Assembly (NCBI GenBank): GCA_030704615.1
Contig: CM060731.1
Location: 30,132,001 to 30,196,000 of the forward strand
Direction of reading: 5' to 3'
Source of the DNA: Takakia lepidozioides
Taxonomy: Eukaryota > Streptophyta > Takakiopsida > Takakiales > Takakiaceae
DNA: 64,000 nucleotides
Below are positions 21,250 to 30,571 of this stretch, piece by piece. Position 1 is the stretch's first letter, and every line of letters starts with the position of its first letter. The translations under genes were made by a program, and so were the position numbers. The notes below the pieces were generated by a model, which saw only the letters and a list, made by a program, of their open reading frames with translations, ran no database searches and was not told the origin of the DNA.

Positions 21250-24200
21250 ATGACTTCGCTGCGGAGCGTACCGAAAGGTCCCGTCTTCAACATGGACTCC
21301 CGTGTTTGGGTAAACGTGTATTTCCATCCTGATTCTCTGAAAGCTAAAATACCCTGCGACCAAGGATTTGCGATTGTCACTGAGCAGTACTTGTGTGTGA
21401 AGTTCGGGCTCTGCCCTGGAACGGTGTTTTTGGAAGAGGAGACGAAAGATGCTTATGGAAATTTTCTGGAAAGTGTCGTCATTCTGCATGCAGATTTTGG
21501 AAAAGGTAAAGAGTGGCGGCTCCCAGCTTCTGAATCCATCCGGTACAGTGCAATTGGTGAAATCGTGCCTAAAGAGTTCCCACGCTGGAACTTGGTTGAT
21601 CCTCCTTCCACAAGAGGGTCTGGCGTGCAAGATGTGAAGTCTGCCATGAAGGATGTGGGCACCTCTTCACAAGCACAGAAGCCCAAACATGTGAAAAGGG
21701 AAATCCAGGAAAATAGGGAACAGTCGTCCACGACTTATCCAGTGACGATGAAGACTGTATGGTCCTTCCATCGTATGTTTCGAAGTCGTCCGTCACTAGG
21801 AGTGTTCAGAAGTCGGCAAACAATGAGCACACACCCTCCGACTCAACTTCCGTCCGCTCAGTCTTCGACATATTGCGGAGGATGAAGACAACGGGTTCCC
21901 GCTCCAGTGACCTTCTTAGGCTTGATTACGACAAAACTCCAATCCATTCTGTGGAAACTTTGCCTGAAGTTGTGGATGGGAATACTATATTCGAGTTCCC
22001 TGCAGTGCCGGCAGGCGCAGGCCCAGACGGCATGCTGGCAGGAATGAACAGGAAACATGACGGCCACCCTTGGTGTGTCACCAAAACTTCATCGTCCAAC
22101 CTGGGTGATGGAGTTCGAGTGAGATATGTATTGTGTGCTGGGCATCTTAAATGTTTCTCAAGCACATGTTACCATTACACGAGCAAAGGCACCCGGAATG
22201 AGACTGACTGGATTGGCAATTCGTCGACCCCATTTTGGCCTCAAGGTAGAGTTCTTGCAAGGACATTCAAGTGTGCCCATTGCAACGCAGCCCCTACGTG
22301 CATGGCAGTGTGCAACGCCAAGCAGTACTACGTCGGGACCGTCGGCCCAGCGTGCACCAGAGCATGCATTCATATCGGAAAGCATGACCACCCCGTCGCC
22401 AAAGGCAATTGCAGAGTCGCTTTTCAACAAGCCCACGATATTATCAAGGAAGAGGTGAGGTTCTGGCCGGGAGCAAAACCAAAGCAGATACAGCTCGCAT
22501 CCGCACATAGAATTGCAATTGGCAGAATAATGTCGGAGGACAGAAGCACAAGAGAGAAGCTGGGCGAGGGGGACATGAAGGAGCTGCTGGAAGCTGTCTC
22601 CCATGTGTGCAGCCCCAATGTCAGGAACCACATTGTCGGCTGCAAGAAACGAATCGGAAGAGGATCAGACATGCACTCCATCTTGGAAGTGAAGCGCACA
22701 TGCGGCTACGACTTCATCCAAGGCAGCTTCTTTCCTGGTCAAGGCTCAGAGACGGACAGGTGCTTTATATTTAAGATGTCAACGTGCGGACCGGGGAGTG
22801 GCGTCAATTTGGTGAAGCGGATGACCAGTGGAGACCTCTCAAATTGTTGGGTCATGTTCGACCACATCTGGCGAATTACCAACCACGATTGGGTGACAAT
22901 GGGGGCACATGTATACGACCCACATTGCAGAAAGTTGATGACCATTGCTATCTGCGAAATGAAAGGCAAAGACACAGATTCGGAGTTGCATATGTGGCGC
23001 GGAATTAATGAGCAAATGGCGAGAGCGAAGTTGCCCCCTCCCGATTTTAGGGGTTTCATGGTTGACAATGCCCAGGCGAACTGGGCTGCAGTTAGGAGGG
23101 TATATGGGGACGACCCAAAGACTCCCCTGGAAGGTAAGGAGAGATCTTGCGGGTTCCACTTCATGCAGAGTTTGACGCAAAACACGAAAAGGTTCGTGGC
23201 GTCACGCCACCGGCAAGATCATATCAGTATGTGCCTTGCGTGGAAAAATGCGAATTCCATCGACGAGGCGGAGACCAAGTTTGCAACCATACACGCTTGG
23301 TGGGTGTCTTCAGGGGCAGTGGATGTGAAAGATCAGCCAGAACTGCAAATGTGGCTTGCATGGTGGCACTATAGATTCCGCCAGTTTGGAGACTACATGA
23401 GACAGGTAACACATTTTTGTACTTGACAATTGTTCTGTTTTGTGCTTGGACATTCTCCACAATGAGTGACATTTCTAATTTCCTTCAACAGGACATGAGC
23501 TTGGAGGATGACACGGATATGCCAACGACGAACATGGCTGAATCGTGCACTCTTCCTAGCGTGCTTCCTCTGCGGCACATCTCGTTGACATGTTGACAGC
23601 AACAACAGAAGATATTGTGAGGGCCATCATGCAACAATATCGTTACTACTAGTTTCTGGGAGGAAAGCAATGGGGTATCGGACCAGACAGGCAGAGAATG
23701 CTGATGAGGGCGGCGCATCGTTCGACCGATCCCAAAAAATGGACTGTTGCATTGCAGGAAACAATAAGGTCAACGCCGTTACACAGTCGGGGGAACTGCC
23801 TTGAGGGCGATGTCCGCAGCCGGCCGGTAAAGAGAAGAATTGAGGACATGCCCGGAGGCGACGGGGATTCATGAAGATCAGATATGAACATCCGTACTCA
23901 ACCTCGGGGCGCAACGATGTTGCATCCCATGCCTCCTCCCAGCAGGACTCGTACCCCCTCTCCTACAGCATCCATGGAATCGCTGCCAGACTCGGGACAC
24001 CATGCCGAGGATGACCATGTTGCTCCTATTTTCGTTACCCAATACAACATTCCAATCGTGGAGCGAGATGTGTCGCTCGCAGTGGAGAATTGCACGGACC
24101 CGTCCGACATTTTGTGGCAAATGTTGTGCTGTTCGTGTCGACACCAACCAGAGATGCAATGAGATGATTCGGAGGAGCCCGCAGGGCGGTGTGCCTGCCC

Positions 24201-24916
24201 CTTGCTTCACAGGGAGATTTGTGTGCGCAAAGTTTGTGGAGGCCACACTGAAGGAGTTTTGGTTCTGCAGGCACGACATCATGTCGTGTGTGTTTGGCAA
24301 GCCCAAATATGGTGTACAAGGCATGCCTGAACCACCGGCAATCTGGCCTGTGGCAACTGGTACAGATCTTACCCTGGAGGAGGCAGACGCTCTAGGAAGT
24401 GCATGATTTCGACTGGTGGAGAGGACAGACGTTCCACGAAATCCAATTCCCAGTCGTCATCCTCCTCCCACGAGAAGCTCTTCGCCCCGCATACCGGTGG
24501 GTGACCCCACAGCTTGGCCCACCCATCGGTGGGGGAAACTGAAAAGACGGCGGCCACCAACAAAGGCGAACGACACCAGGATGGCCAACGCTCTTGCCTT
24601 GCCCTGCATAGTGCAAGGTTGCAGGGATGTTCCTCACCCTGGGATGGGGCGCATATTTCAGTTGTCAACAGCCGGGTCTGCTGCGCGCAGTGTCGTGTAT
24701 GCAATCACGGTTTCTCAGTACCCAGCTTGCAACTGTGAGGACTTCCTTGTTATGGAATCGAAGAATGCAGCATACGTCCCCTGCAAACACCTTTATTACA
24801 TTTTTCTGAAGCGCATGAGTTGCATATCCGCAGTGGACGTCTTCATCCATGCTCCAACACTGAGTTTCAACGAGCTGCACAAGGCCCTACGGCAGGATAC
24901 AGATCGGACTGCTTGA
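21250..24916 (+). pseudogene. MULE-like transposase with GCM/FLYWCH-like Cys-His region, DDE core and SWIM finger; broken
   Basis: Likely start ATG 21,250 (MTSLRSVPKGPVF). N-terminal domain to about 21,600 (EQYLCVKFGLCPG, ESVVILHADF). A frameshift near 21,720 leads into the 555-codon frame 21,759-23,426. Its parts are a Cys/His region (RYVLCAGHLKC...CAHC...C), then the catalytic core. In that frame's numbering D368 (VMFDHIW), D436 (GFMVDNAQANW), a C464-x2-H467 pair (CGFHFMQS) and a Glu near 503-505 (DEAE) match the D-D-E with intervening C/H of Mutator-type enzymes; HAWWVSSGA...WLAWWHYRFRQ follows. A GT-AG intron is likely at 23,407-23,491. Beyond it come a frameshift (~23,575), a TAG (~23,650), another frameshift (~24,130) and a TGA at 24,405 where element 1 has Gly. 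The C-terminus has the SWIM finger (CNCEDF...VPCKHLYYIFLK). Several lesions: not active. Confidence 0.88.
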
Positions 24917-24919
24917 CAT

Positions 24920-25600
24920 TCCACATTCGGGAAGGAGAAAGTGGCAATTATATTACATTCATCTTCTTGCACCCTATTTTTTTGTGAGGAATTATACACT
25001 TGGTGGTGCCGCACCGCCATGGCTCCAGGTGCATTTCGGTGCCGCAATACATGAGAATGTGGTTTTTGGCCGTGAATGGCATGGGCATGCTTTTTTTATT
25101 TTGGTTATGTCTATAAATGGATCCGAGGAAAGCATACATTGTGTGGAGATACACGGGTATTGTGGCCTATTTCAGCGCCGTTATTGGTCTGTATACTGTA
25201 TAGTGCTTCCTTGTTACTGCTCTTCATTCAATTTGTGATGATTTCGCAGCCCATCCTGGCGTTTTCGTCCACCTTTATGAGAAGACTCCAATTTGCTACC
25301 GATACATTGTCAGTGTTCTGCAAATGTGATGCCTTTACAAGATTGCTAGTTTTGTGTCCCAGTGGGAAGGGTCCTACTGCACATTTCCAGCATTTGCATA
25401 CTGCACCTTGTGCAAACAGCAATCCATACGACAAAGGACACGTCTCAGCATACTGGCAGTGATTTGCAAAAAACCTTAACAGAAGATTATCCAAGCATGT
25501 ATATTCCCCATATGGCACAGGGAAGCTACTTGATTTCTGAATCAAAATGTATGTGCCATGAGTGTCGGCGAGTCGAAACTTGTCTACTCTAGCATGCATG
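24920..25600. other. Between transposase and gene A; scattered palindrome relics
   Basis: Contains single decayed core motifs (CATTTCGGTGCCGCAA near 25,030; ATTTCAGCGCCGTTATTGG near 25,168). No gene recognised. Confidence 0.5.
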
Positions 25601-25602
25601 AC

Positions 25603-26202
25603 CTATGGTCCCCTCGCCCAAGAAGAAGGAACTCGAACTGGCCTCTCAAGGACCTCCTGAGTGACCGGGTGCCGATATTTGAACAAAATGTCAGTGGTTT
25701 CTGTCGCCCGGTTGAAACTAACGAGGATGTCGTGTTTATCGATAGCGCCCCCTTTGTAGAAGGACATTTTCACAGTGGGCCCTATGTTCCCCTCCTCCTC
25801 ATCCTCATAACTGAAGAGAATGTCCCCACTTTCCGAGCCAGTCCGTCCACGCGTGAAGTTTTCACCTATGCACTCATCATACGTCCACTTGCAACAATTC
25901 CAGCGATATAGCAACGCTGTGCGTGATCTGTTCGGCTCCCACTTAAGCGGAAAGTCCAGGTCCATGATGTGTAGGAACCACCTGCTCCCCAGCCGGGGTC
26001 CAGGAGAATCGTGCAATCCTGGAAGAAACTCCATTGCTCTCAGCTGGACAAGTCGAGGATCGTCCTTGTAAACATCTAGGAAGACAATGATGTCGTCTGC
26101 TTTCGGGACAATGACTCCTGTCTGGCATCGATAGATGTGATTCGGGCACGACATGGCTTCACGACACAGCAAGAACTCAGAGCAGGGAGGAGATGGGCAC
26201 AA
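25603..26202 (-). CDS. Element accessory gene A, unknown function
   Basis: An intact 199-codon frame, ATG 26,202 (a second ATG at 26,154 is possible), stop at 25,603-25,605. I do not recognise a domain. Visible features: a start region with several Cys and His, an early DDIIVFLDVYKDD strand, SRWFLHIMDLDF, LLYRWNCCKWTYDE with a CC pair, an acidic loop (SYEDEEEG), and a basic C-terminus. It resembles in pattern the other small gene of the element at 43,065-43,619 (DI(I/M)VxLD, W(F/I)LxxxD, CC...(W/F)xxY). In the restored element it lies about 1 kb inside the left TIR, convergent with the transposase. A TATA-like GATATATCC is about 45 bases upstream of the ATG. Its openness beside broken genes is notable. 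Possible roles (DNA-binding cofactor, silencing antagonist) are guesses. Confidence 0.6.
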   Translation of the reverse strand: MCPSPPCSEFLLCREAMSCPNHIYRCQTGVIVPKADDIIVFLDVYKDDPRLVQLRAMEFLPGLHDSPGPRLGSRWFLHIMDLDFPLKWEPNRSRTALLYRWNCCKWTYDECIGENFTRGRTGSESGDILFSYEDEEEGNIGPTVKMSFYKGGAIDKHDILVSFNRATETTDILFKYRHPVTQEVLERPVRVPSSWARGP

Positions 26203-26384
26203 TAGAGAAGAGTGAAGAGCAAAATGAGAGAGAGGCCGGCGGAAGAGGGATATATCATTGCTGCACTGCCAATGTCGTATGCGCTAGAACTTCTATTTCC
26301 TCCGACATGTGTGCTTTTATTAGACAAATCCGCACCAGTTTGAGGAGAGTTTGCAAAACTCCCTCACCGTAAGGCGGGTATTTG

Positions 26385-26810
26385 CTCTCCGGAGCCCAAT
26401 TTCGGCGCCGTTATTGGATGGACTGCGGAAGCTTCAGCCGAGAATTTTGTTTCCGGAGCCCAATTTCGGCGCCGTTATTGGTTGCACTCCCTAGCCTTCA
26501 GCCGGGTATTTGGTTTCCAGACCCCAATTTCGGCACCGTTATCGGCTGCACTCCGGTGGTTTCAGCCGAGTATTTGGTTTCCGGGGCCCAATTTCGGCGC
26601 CGTTATTGGCTGCACTCCGGAGGCTTCAGCCGGGTATTTGGTTGGCGGAGCCCAATTTTGGCACCGTTATTGGCTTCACTCCCGAGCCTTCAGCTGGGTA
26701 TTTGGTTGGCGGAGCCCAATTTCGGCACCGTTATTGGCTTCACTCCCGAGCCTTCAGCCGGCTATTTCTTTTCCTGTGCCCAATTACGGTGCCGTGATAC
26801 CCAACCATCC
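26385..26810. repeat. 64-bp tandem repeat carrying the palindrome half-site
   Basis: About 6.5 copies of a 64-bp unit, containing CCCAATTTCGGCGCCGTTAT then TGGCT(G/T)CACTCC and TTCAGCCGGGTATTTGG. Here the palindrome core is kept on one side only (TTTCGGCGCCG then TTATTGG). It is in the subterminal region of the element. One further diverged copy (AATTTCGGTGCCGTTATTG) is at 26,912. Confidence 0.93.
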
Positions 26811-26974
26811 TGCACTTCTACAACTGTACTATCCACGGTTATAGGTCGTCATTGCGTTTTCGGAGTCTGCAAACCCGGATCCTAATTCCGCTTGCGTCTC
26901 TTCCTCTGGGATAATTTCGGTGCCGTTATTGCCCAGAATTCAGTTTTTCTATGACCTGGCCTGGCAATCCATGA

Positions 26975-27205
26975 GCCTGGGCTCCAAGTCATGAGCGGAC
27001 ACTGGTATTTATGAGCGGAGTGCTTCCAGCATGAGCGCGGAAATCTTCGAAAACCTTCTCTTCTTATACTACTTTCGATTATTTTATAGTTTTGACCCAA
27101 AAAAAATCTGCCGAAATTCGAAGTGTGTTACTTTGCGGCTCATGGGTGAGCCATGCCCGCTCATGAGCTCATGAGCTCATGAAATAGCAACCCCCGAGCG
27201 CTTCT
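26975..27205 (-). repeat. Element 2 end: ATGAGC repeats, TIR (27,175-27,195), target duplication (27,196-27,205)
   Basis: Scattered ATGAGCGG units from 26,990 and tandem GCTCATGA units at 27,155-27,180 lead to the TIR GCTCATGAAATAG-CAACCCCC. The next 10 bp, GAGCGCTTCT, is the reverse complement of 44,106-44,115, as expected if one end of a 10-bp target duplication was inverted. The right-end TIR at 44,085-44,105 matches it at 18 of 21 positions. Confidence 0.88.
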
Positions 27206-28060
27206 GGTGAAGTGAGGAGAGGAGATCAGGCGGAGAACAAGAACGAGAGCACGGAGAAGGAGGAGAGATGAACAGTAGATGCTTGTTACAAGCAAAGCTG
27301 TAGTGAAACTGTAGGGCAGATTAGAGTCACCATGGCATTGGCCTGATACCTGATAAATCATAATCTGATACTTATTCGATACAATCACACTGTGTAGAGA
27401 GACATGAGTGAAGTTGTGGAATGAATGCATGATTAACTGGAACTTAGTAGATACTGAAGCAATCTGATGTTTCAGTATACATGGTAAGGTAAATTGAAAA
27501 CATGAAGGCAAGAAGGAATACAAATAGGAAGCACAACCATGATTCACTAGCTGCAGGTCATGACTCATTGTTCTGAGCGGGCTGAGTGCTTACTGCTATG
27601 TAACAACAGGAAAGTATCAAAAAACAAGTAACAGACATGAGGAGAAGCTGTGGAATGAATACTTTTCTGCCCCCAGTCAATGATGGGACAACCGAGGCAA
27701 AAAGGTGAATGCCTGCTACATTTCAGAGAGTATCAGACGCAATTGAGCATATGAACTAGTGTGATAAGCTGAGTTGGGTGTTTCCTAGAACAAATGTAGG
27801 TTGTCATTGTCACCTACTAGCAGCAAGGCAAGGATGAATGCATGATTTGTGAAGGGGCATGGATAGCTGAAGGAGCAGGGATAGAGTGTGGTCCAGATTC
27901 ATCCTAGAGGGCCAAATTTCAAGCACAAGATTACCTATGATTCCCTGTGGATCAATAACTACAAGAAACCTCCATGGGTAGATGGTCTATTTTGTGGAAC
28001 TCACTGAAGTCTTGCATTATGAGGATCAGAACTGCTTGGCAGCTTACTTGCACGAGGCCT
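27206..28060. other. Flank of the element, no gene seen
   Basis: Ordinary sequence. A reversed R1 repeat copy lies at about 27,930-27,990. A pyrimidine-rich stretch on the minus strand (27,215-27,275) and the first bases after 44,115 would be adjacent before the insertion; they look like the leader of a gene but no frame follows. Confidence 0.4.
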
Positions 28061-28245
28061 TGACCCTTAGGCAATCCCCAGAGCAGCAGTAGCTTTTGGG
28101 CTGCTTTTTTACTTTGTGTTTTTCATTTTGTCCCATAAGCTCTTTGAGCTTTTCGCAGATGTAATAAAGTACCATTTTGTTTCATTTCATTCATTTTCAT
28201 TTCATTTTGTTTCATGGCATGTCTTTCATCGTTTGTGCATTTCTA
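28060..28245 (+). mobile_element. Retroposon 3' tail (AATAAA plus TTTCA repeats)
   Basis: GATGTAATAAAGTACC followed by about nine irregular TTTCA/TTTTCATT units resembles the 3' end of plant LINEs or SINEs, which often finish in a short tandem repeat. No coding sequence is attached upstream, so it would be a 5'-truncated copy. Confidence 0.4.
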
Positions 28246-28774
28246 ATGCATGATTAGTTCTCTTGTATGGCATTATTAGTCGACTCACTACAAACACCAA
28301 AACTCCAAAGCATGAATCACTATGAATGATTGTTCAAGTAATTTCGAGCACTTCATGTAAAGTAGTAAAGCAGTGGTTGCGCCAACTTCCGCAGTCGCAA
28401 TTGCCACTGGGCATGTAGCACTGCAAGTTATGTGGTCTACTACCACGTGGCAGCAGTGCTGCTCGTCGTGGCGCCGCCACGTCAGCATCCACATCGTCAT
28501 CGACGTCCGCGTCCATGTGTCACCGCGCTTCGGTGAGTGGGTCCACTCATCCGGAGGGAAAAGTCAAAGTCAGCCCAAAAGGTCAGACACACGGGCGGCC
28601 CGCCTGGTTACGCCACGTGGTTCTTCAACATTAATCGCATTAATCGCTGAGCAGTTGTTCGCGTGTCTGCGTCCTTTACCACTCCAATCATTGGATGTCC
28701 AACCCAACTACCACGTCTGTTATAACTAGTCGTTTGTAACTTCCAGTCGATTCCAATTTTTTGAATTTTACGAC
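28246..28774. other. No gene seen; two CACGTGG (G-box) motifs
   Basis: CCACGTGG occurs at about 28,443 and 28,613, but no start or frame is associated. Nothing else recognised. Confidence 0.35.
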
Positions 28775-29848
28775 TCAAAATGAGTCGTTACCCCAGTGAT
28801 AAATGACACGAATGCTTATAGTGTCGGTGTTGATCCCACCAAACAAGTCCAGAAGACAAATGCCTTCATCCGGATACTGCCACACAATAGGTGCAGTGTC
28901 CAATGGAGACAACTGAGGTGGTCCTGGTGCAATCGCCGCACTCTCCTCCTCTCCTGATGGTACAAAAGCCTCCACCCAGGTTTGTTGCACCCGTCGATTA
29001 GCAACCCGCTGCAAATCCTTGCTCGTGCCCCACAATGGAGTCTGAACAACCATGGCAGGCAACTCCGCCATACCATACATGTCTTCCTGCTCTCCCGGAG
29101 GTGGCACATCCTGTAAATGAGCGTTGCCCTCAAGCAACTCTCCAGGCCAACTCACTGCCGCTGTGAATGCTGCTAGTGTTGGCATCTTGCCCCACTGGGC
29201 AACCGCAACTCCTCCTATGAATGTCACAGGGAGCTGCACATGCCGGCCCTCCCCTGATTGCCATGCAGGCCTATAGGAAGCTGACTCCTCCCAAAAATCC
29301 AGGGTGAAGCCCATGGGGTACAATACTGCCCCACCAACCAGGACATCGTATGAGACCGCGTCTGTCATAATGGCCTTGGCTCACATCACTGAGCCATCTG
29401 TAGGGTGATCCGGCCGTAGTCTGATAGCCAACTCACGCCGTGTCATGCCCTGAGCCTGCTCCGATCCTCCCAGAGACGTCTGTATTTGGAAAGGACAAGG
29501 CTCCATATCCGCCTCCGTGAGGCCCAAGACTGCAATAGCAGCTCTGCCCAGCATCAATGGCTGAGCTCCGGAGTCCAACAAGACCCGCAGTGGCCGGTAC
29601 CTCTTGCCTGCCGGTCCACTCAAACAGAAAATGCCATCCTGGTTGTCTAACATGACAACTCCAGGTGTCACCATGGCGCGCTCAATGGCTGGCCTAGCTG
29701 GCAGCTCCATCAACCTGGCAGCTGCAGCTTGCCATGGCGCCGTCGTGGCAGTCTTGACCCTCAAATCCGAGGATCCCTCCGGCACTACACCTCCCACTAT
29801 CTCCACAGAAGATGAAGTAACCTCCCCACTCTCACAGAGTGTATCCAA
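28775..29848 (-). pseudogene. Ty3/gypsy fragment: retropepsin followed by start of a cytosine-methyltransferase-like domain
   Basis: One minus-strand frame from 29,848 to 28,775, interrupted by a single TGA at 29,381-29,383. The first part has a retroviral-type aspartic protease signature (LRVLLDSGAQPLMLGRAAI). After the stop it continues TDAVSYDVLVGGAVLYPMG, as in gypsy elements after the protease. Near the end, EGICLLDLFGGINT resembles motif I of C5-cytosine methyltransferases (DLF-(A/G)-G-I-G), the SAM-binding loop. The sequence is truncated directly after this motif, so catalytic PCQ and later motifs are missing. LTR elements with captured cytosine methyltransferases have been reported in charophyte algae and dinoflagellates; membership here is an inference from one motif. 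Confidence 0.6.
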
Positions 29849-29914
29849 CTCTTCTATCTTGGAGTTTCCACCTCGGATAGCGAAGGGATGGGTGAGTAAA
29901 AGCCGCTCGACATT

Positions 29915-29932
29915 TGGCGACCATACTGGGGA
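29915..29932 (+). promoter_or_regulatory. Candidate tRNA primer-binding site
   Basis: TGGCGACCATACTGGGGA begins with TGG, complementary to the CCA end of tRNA, two bases after a possible LTR terminus CA. Similar TGGCGACT(C/N)...CTGGGGA sites are known in Ogre/Tat-type plant gypsy elements that prime from tRNA-Arg. The LTR itself is not preserved, so this is unproven. Confidence 0.45.
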
Positions 29933-29939
29933 ACTGGGT

Positions 29940-30500
29940 CATGAACAACCAGATGTGACAGACATCTGGTGGGATCATGGTGGTTGGAGAATTAAAGAAT
30001 TTGATGTGAATCAAATTCCTAGTGAAACTGAGAAGGAAAGATTGTCTAAACAATTATTTCAGAGGTTCTTGGAATTGCCAGACGGTTGTAAAGAAAACAT
30101 TCTTAAGAGAGTGCATGATGCTGACCCTGAGTGGGGTCTGGAGAAAGGAGTGATAAAGATTTATCAGGTGGCATGTAGAGGAAGAGCACATTGGTTACCA
30201 ACATTGGTTTATGTGATAGCATTGCTATCCATTAAGCGAGTAGAGTTTGAAGGCTGGGAGGAAAGGAAGGTGAATGTTTATACTCATATGCATGAGGAGC
30301 TTGTACTGGTAAAGAATTGGATTCCAAAGGATATTTTGTGGATCAAACTCACACCAAGAACAGCTTTTCAGACTTGTTTGCCATATGGTTATATGGTAAC
30401 GCAGACTTCTAGTATAGCCAAGGGTGCATTGAAGCTTGAAAGAAACCCAGGCATATACGAGAGCTACTACAGAAGAGAGTTTTGGTTATTGCCACATTAA
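29940..30500 (+). pseudogene. Upstream frame of the gypsy element, unknown domain
   Basis: A frame of about 185 codons (DIWWDHGGWRIKEFDVNQIP to RREFWLLPH, stop TAA 30,498-30,500) lies between the primer site and gag. It is Trp/Glu/Lys-rich with no motif I recognise. It may be an extra ORF, as found upstream of gag in some Tat/Ogre elements, or the N-terminus of gag separated by later stops (30,500-30,571 is closed in all frames). The frame runs leftwards to 29,604 only by chance through the antisense protease fragment. Confidence 0.55.
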
Positions 30501-30571
30501 AGAAATGAAAGACATTGGACATGAGTGATGAAAGAGAAGCTAGACTCTAGAGATATTCAGCAAAAAGATAA

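Larger units (their letters stand above)
18962..27195. mobile_element. Element 2, left half (inverted): about 8.2 kb of a 15-kb MULE-like transposon
   Basis: Read from 27,195 leftwards this is the first half of the element: TIR, 64-bp palindrome repeats, small gene A, transposase, central palindrome array, and what may be the first exon of the methyltransferase-like gene. The other half is 37,300-44,105. The 10 bp next to the TIR at 27,196-27,205, reverse-complemented, is AGAAGCGCTC, the same as 44,106-44,115 next to the other TIR. The half has no second TIR of its own, which is explained by the inversion breakpoint at 18,961. Confidence 0.85.

Noticed and set aside
21250-24916. A host FAR1/FRS transcription factor (domesticated transposase)
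   Set aside because: It has several frameshifts and stops, lies within TIR-bounded DNA beside palindrome arrays, and a deleted copy exists in element 1; it is an element gene.
28330-28730. A small gene with G-box promoter
   Set aside because: Frames here lack start context and recognisable content, and both strands are equally open.
29604-29848. The first 80 codons of the long plus-strand frame ending at 30,500
   Set aside because: They are antisense to the retropepsin fragment on the minus strand; the frame stays open there by chance.
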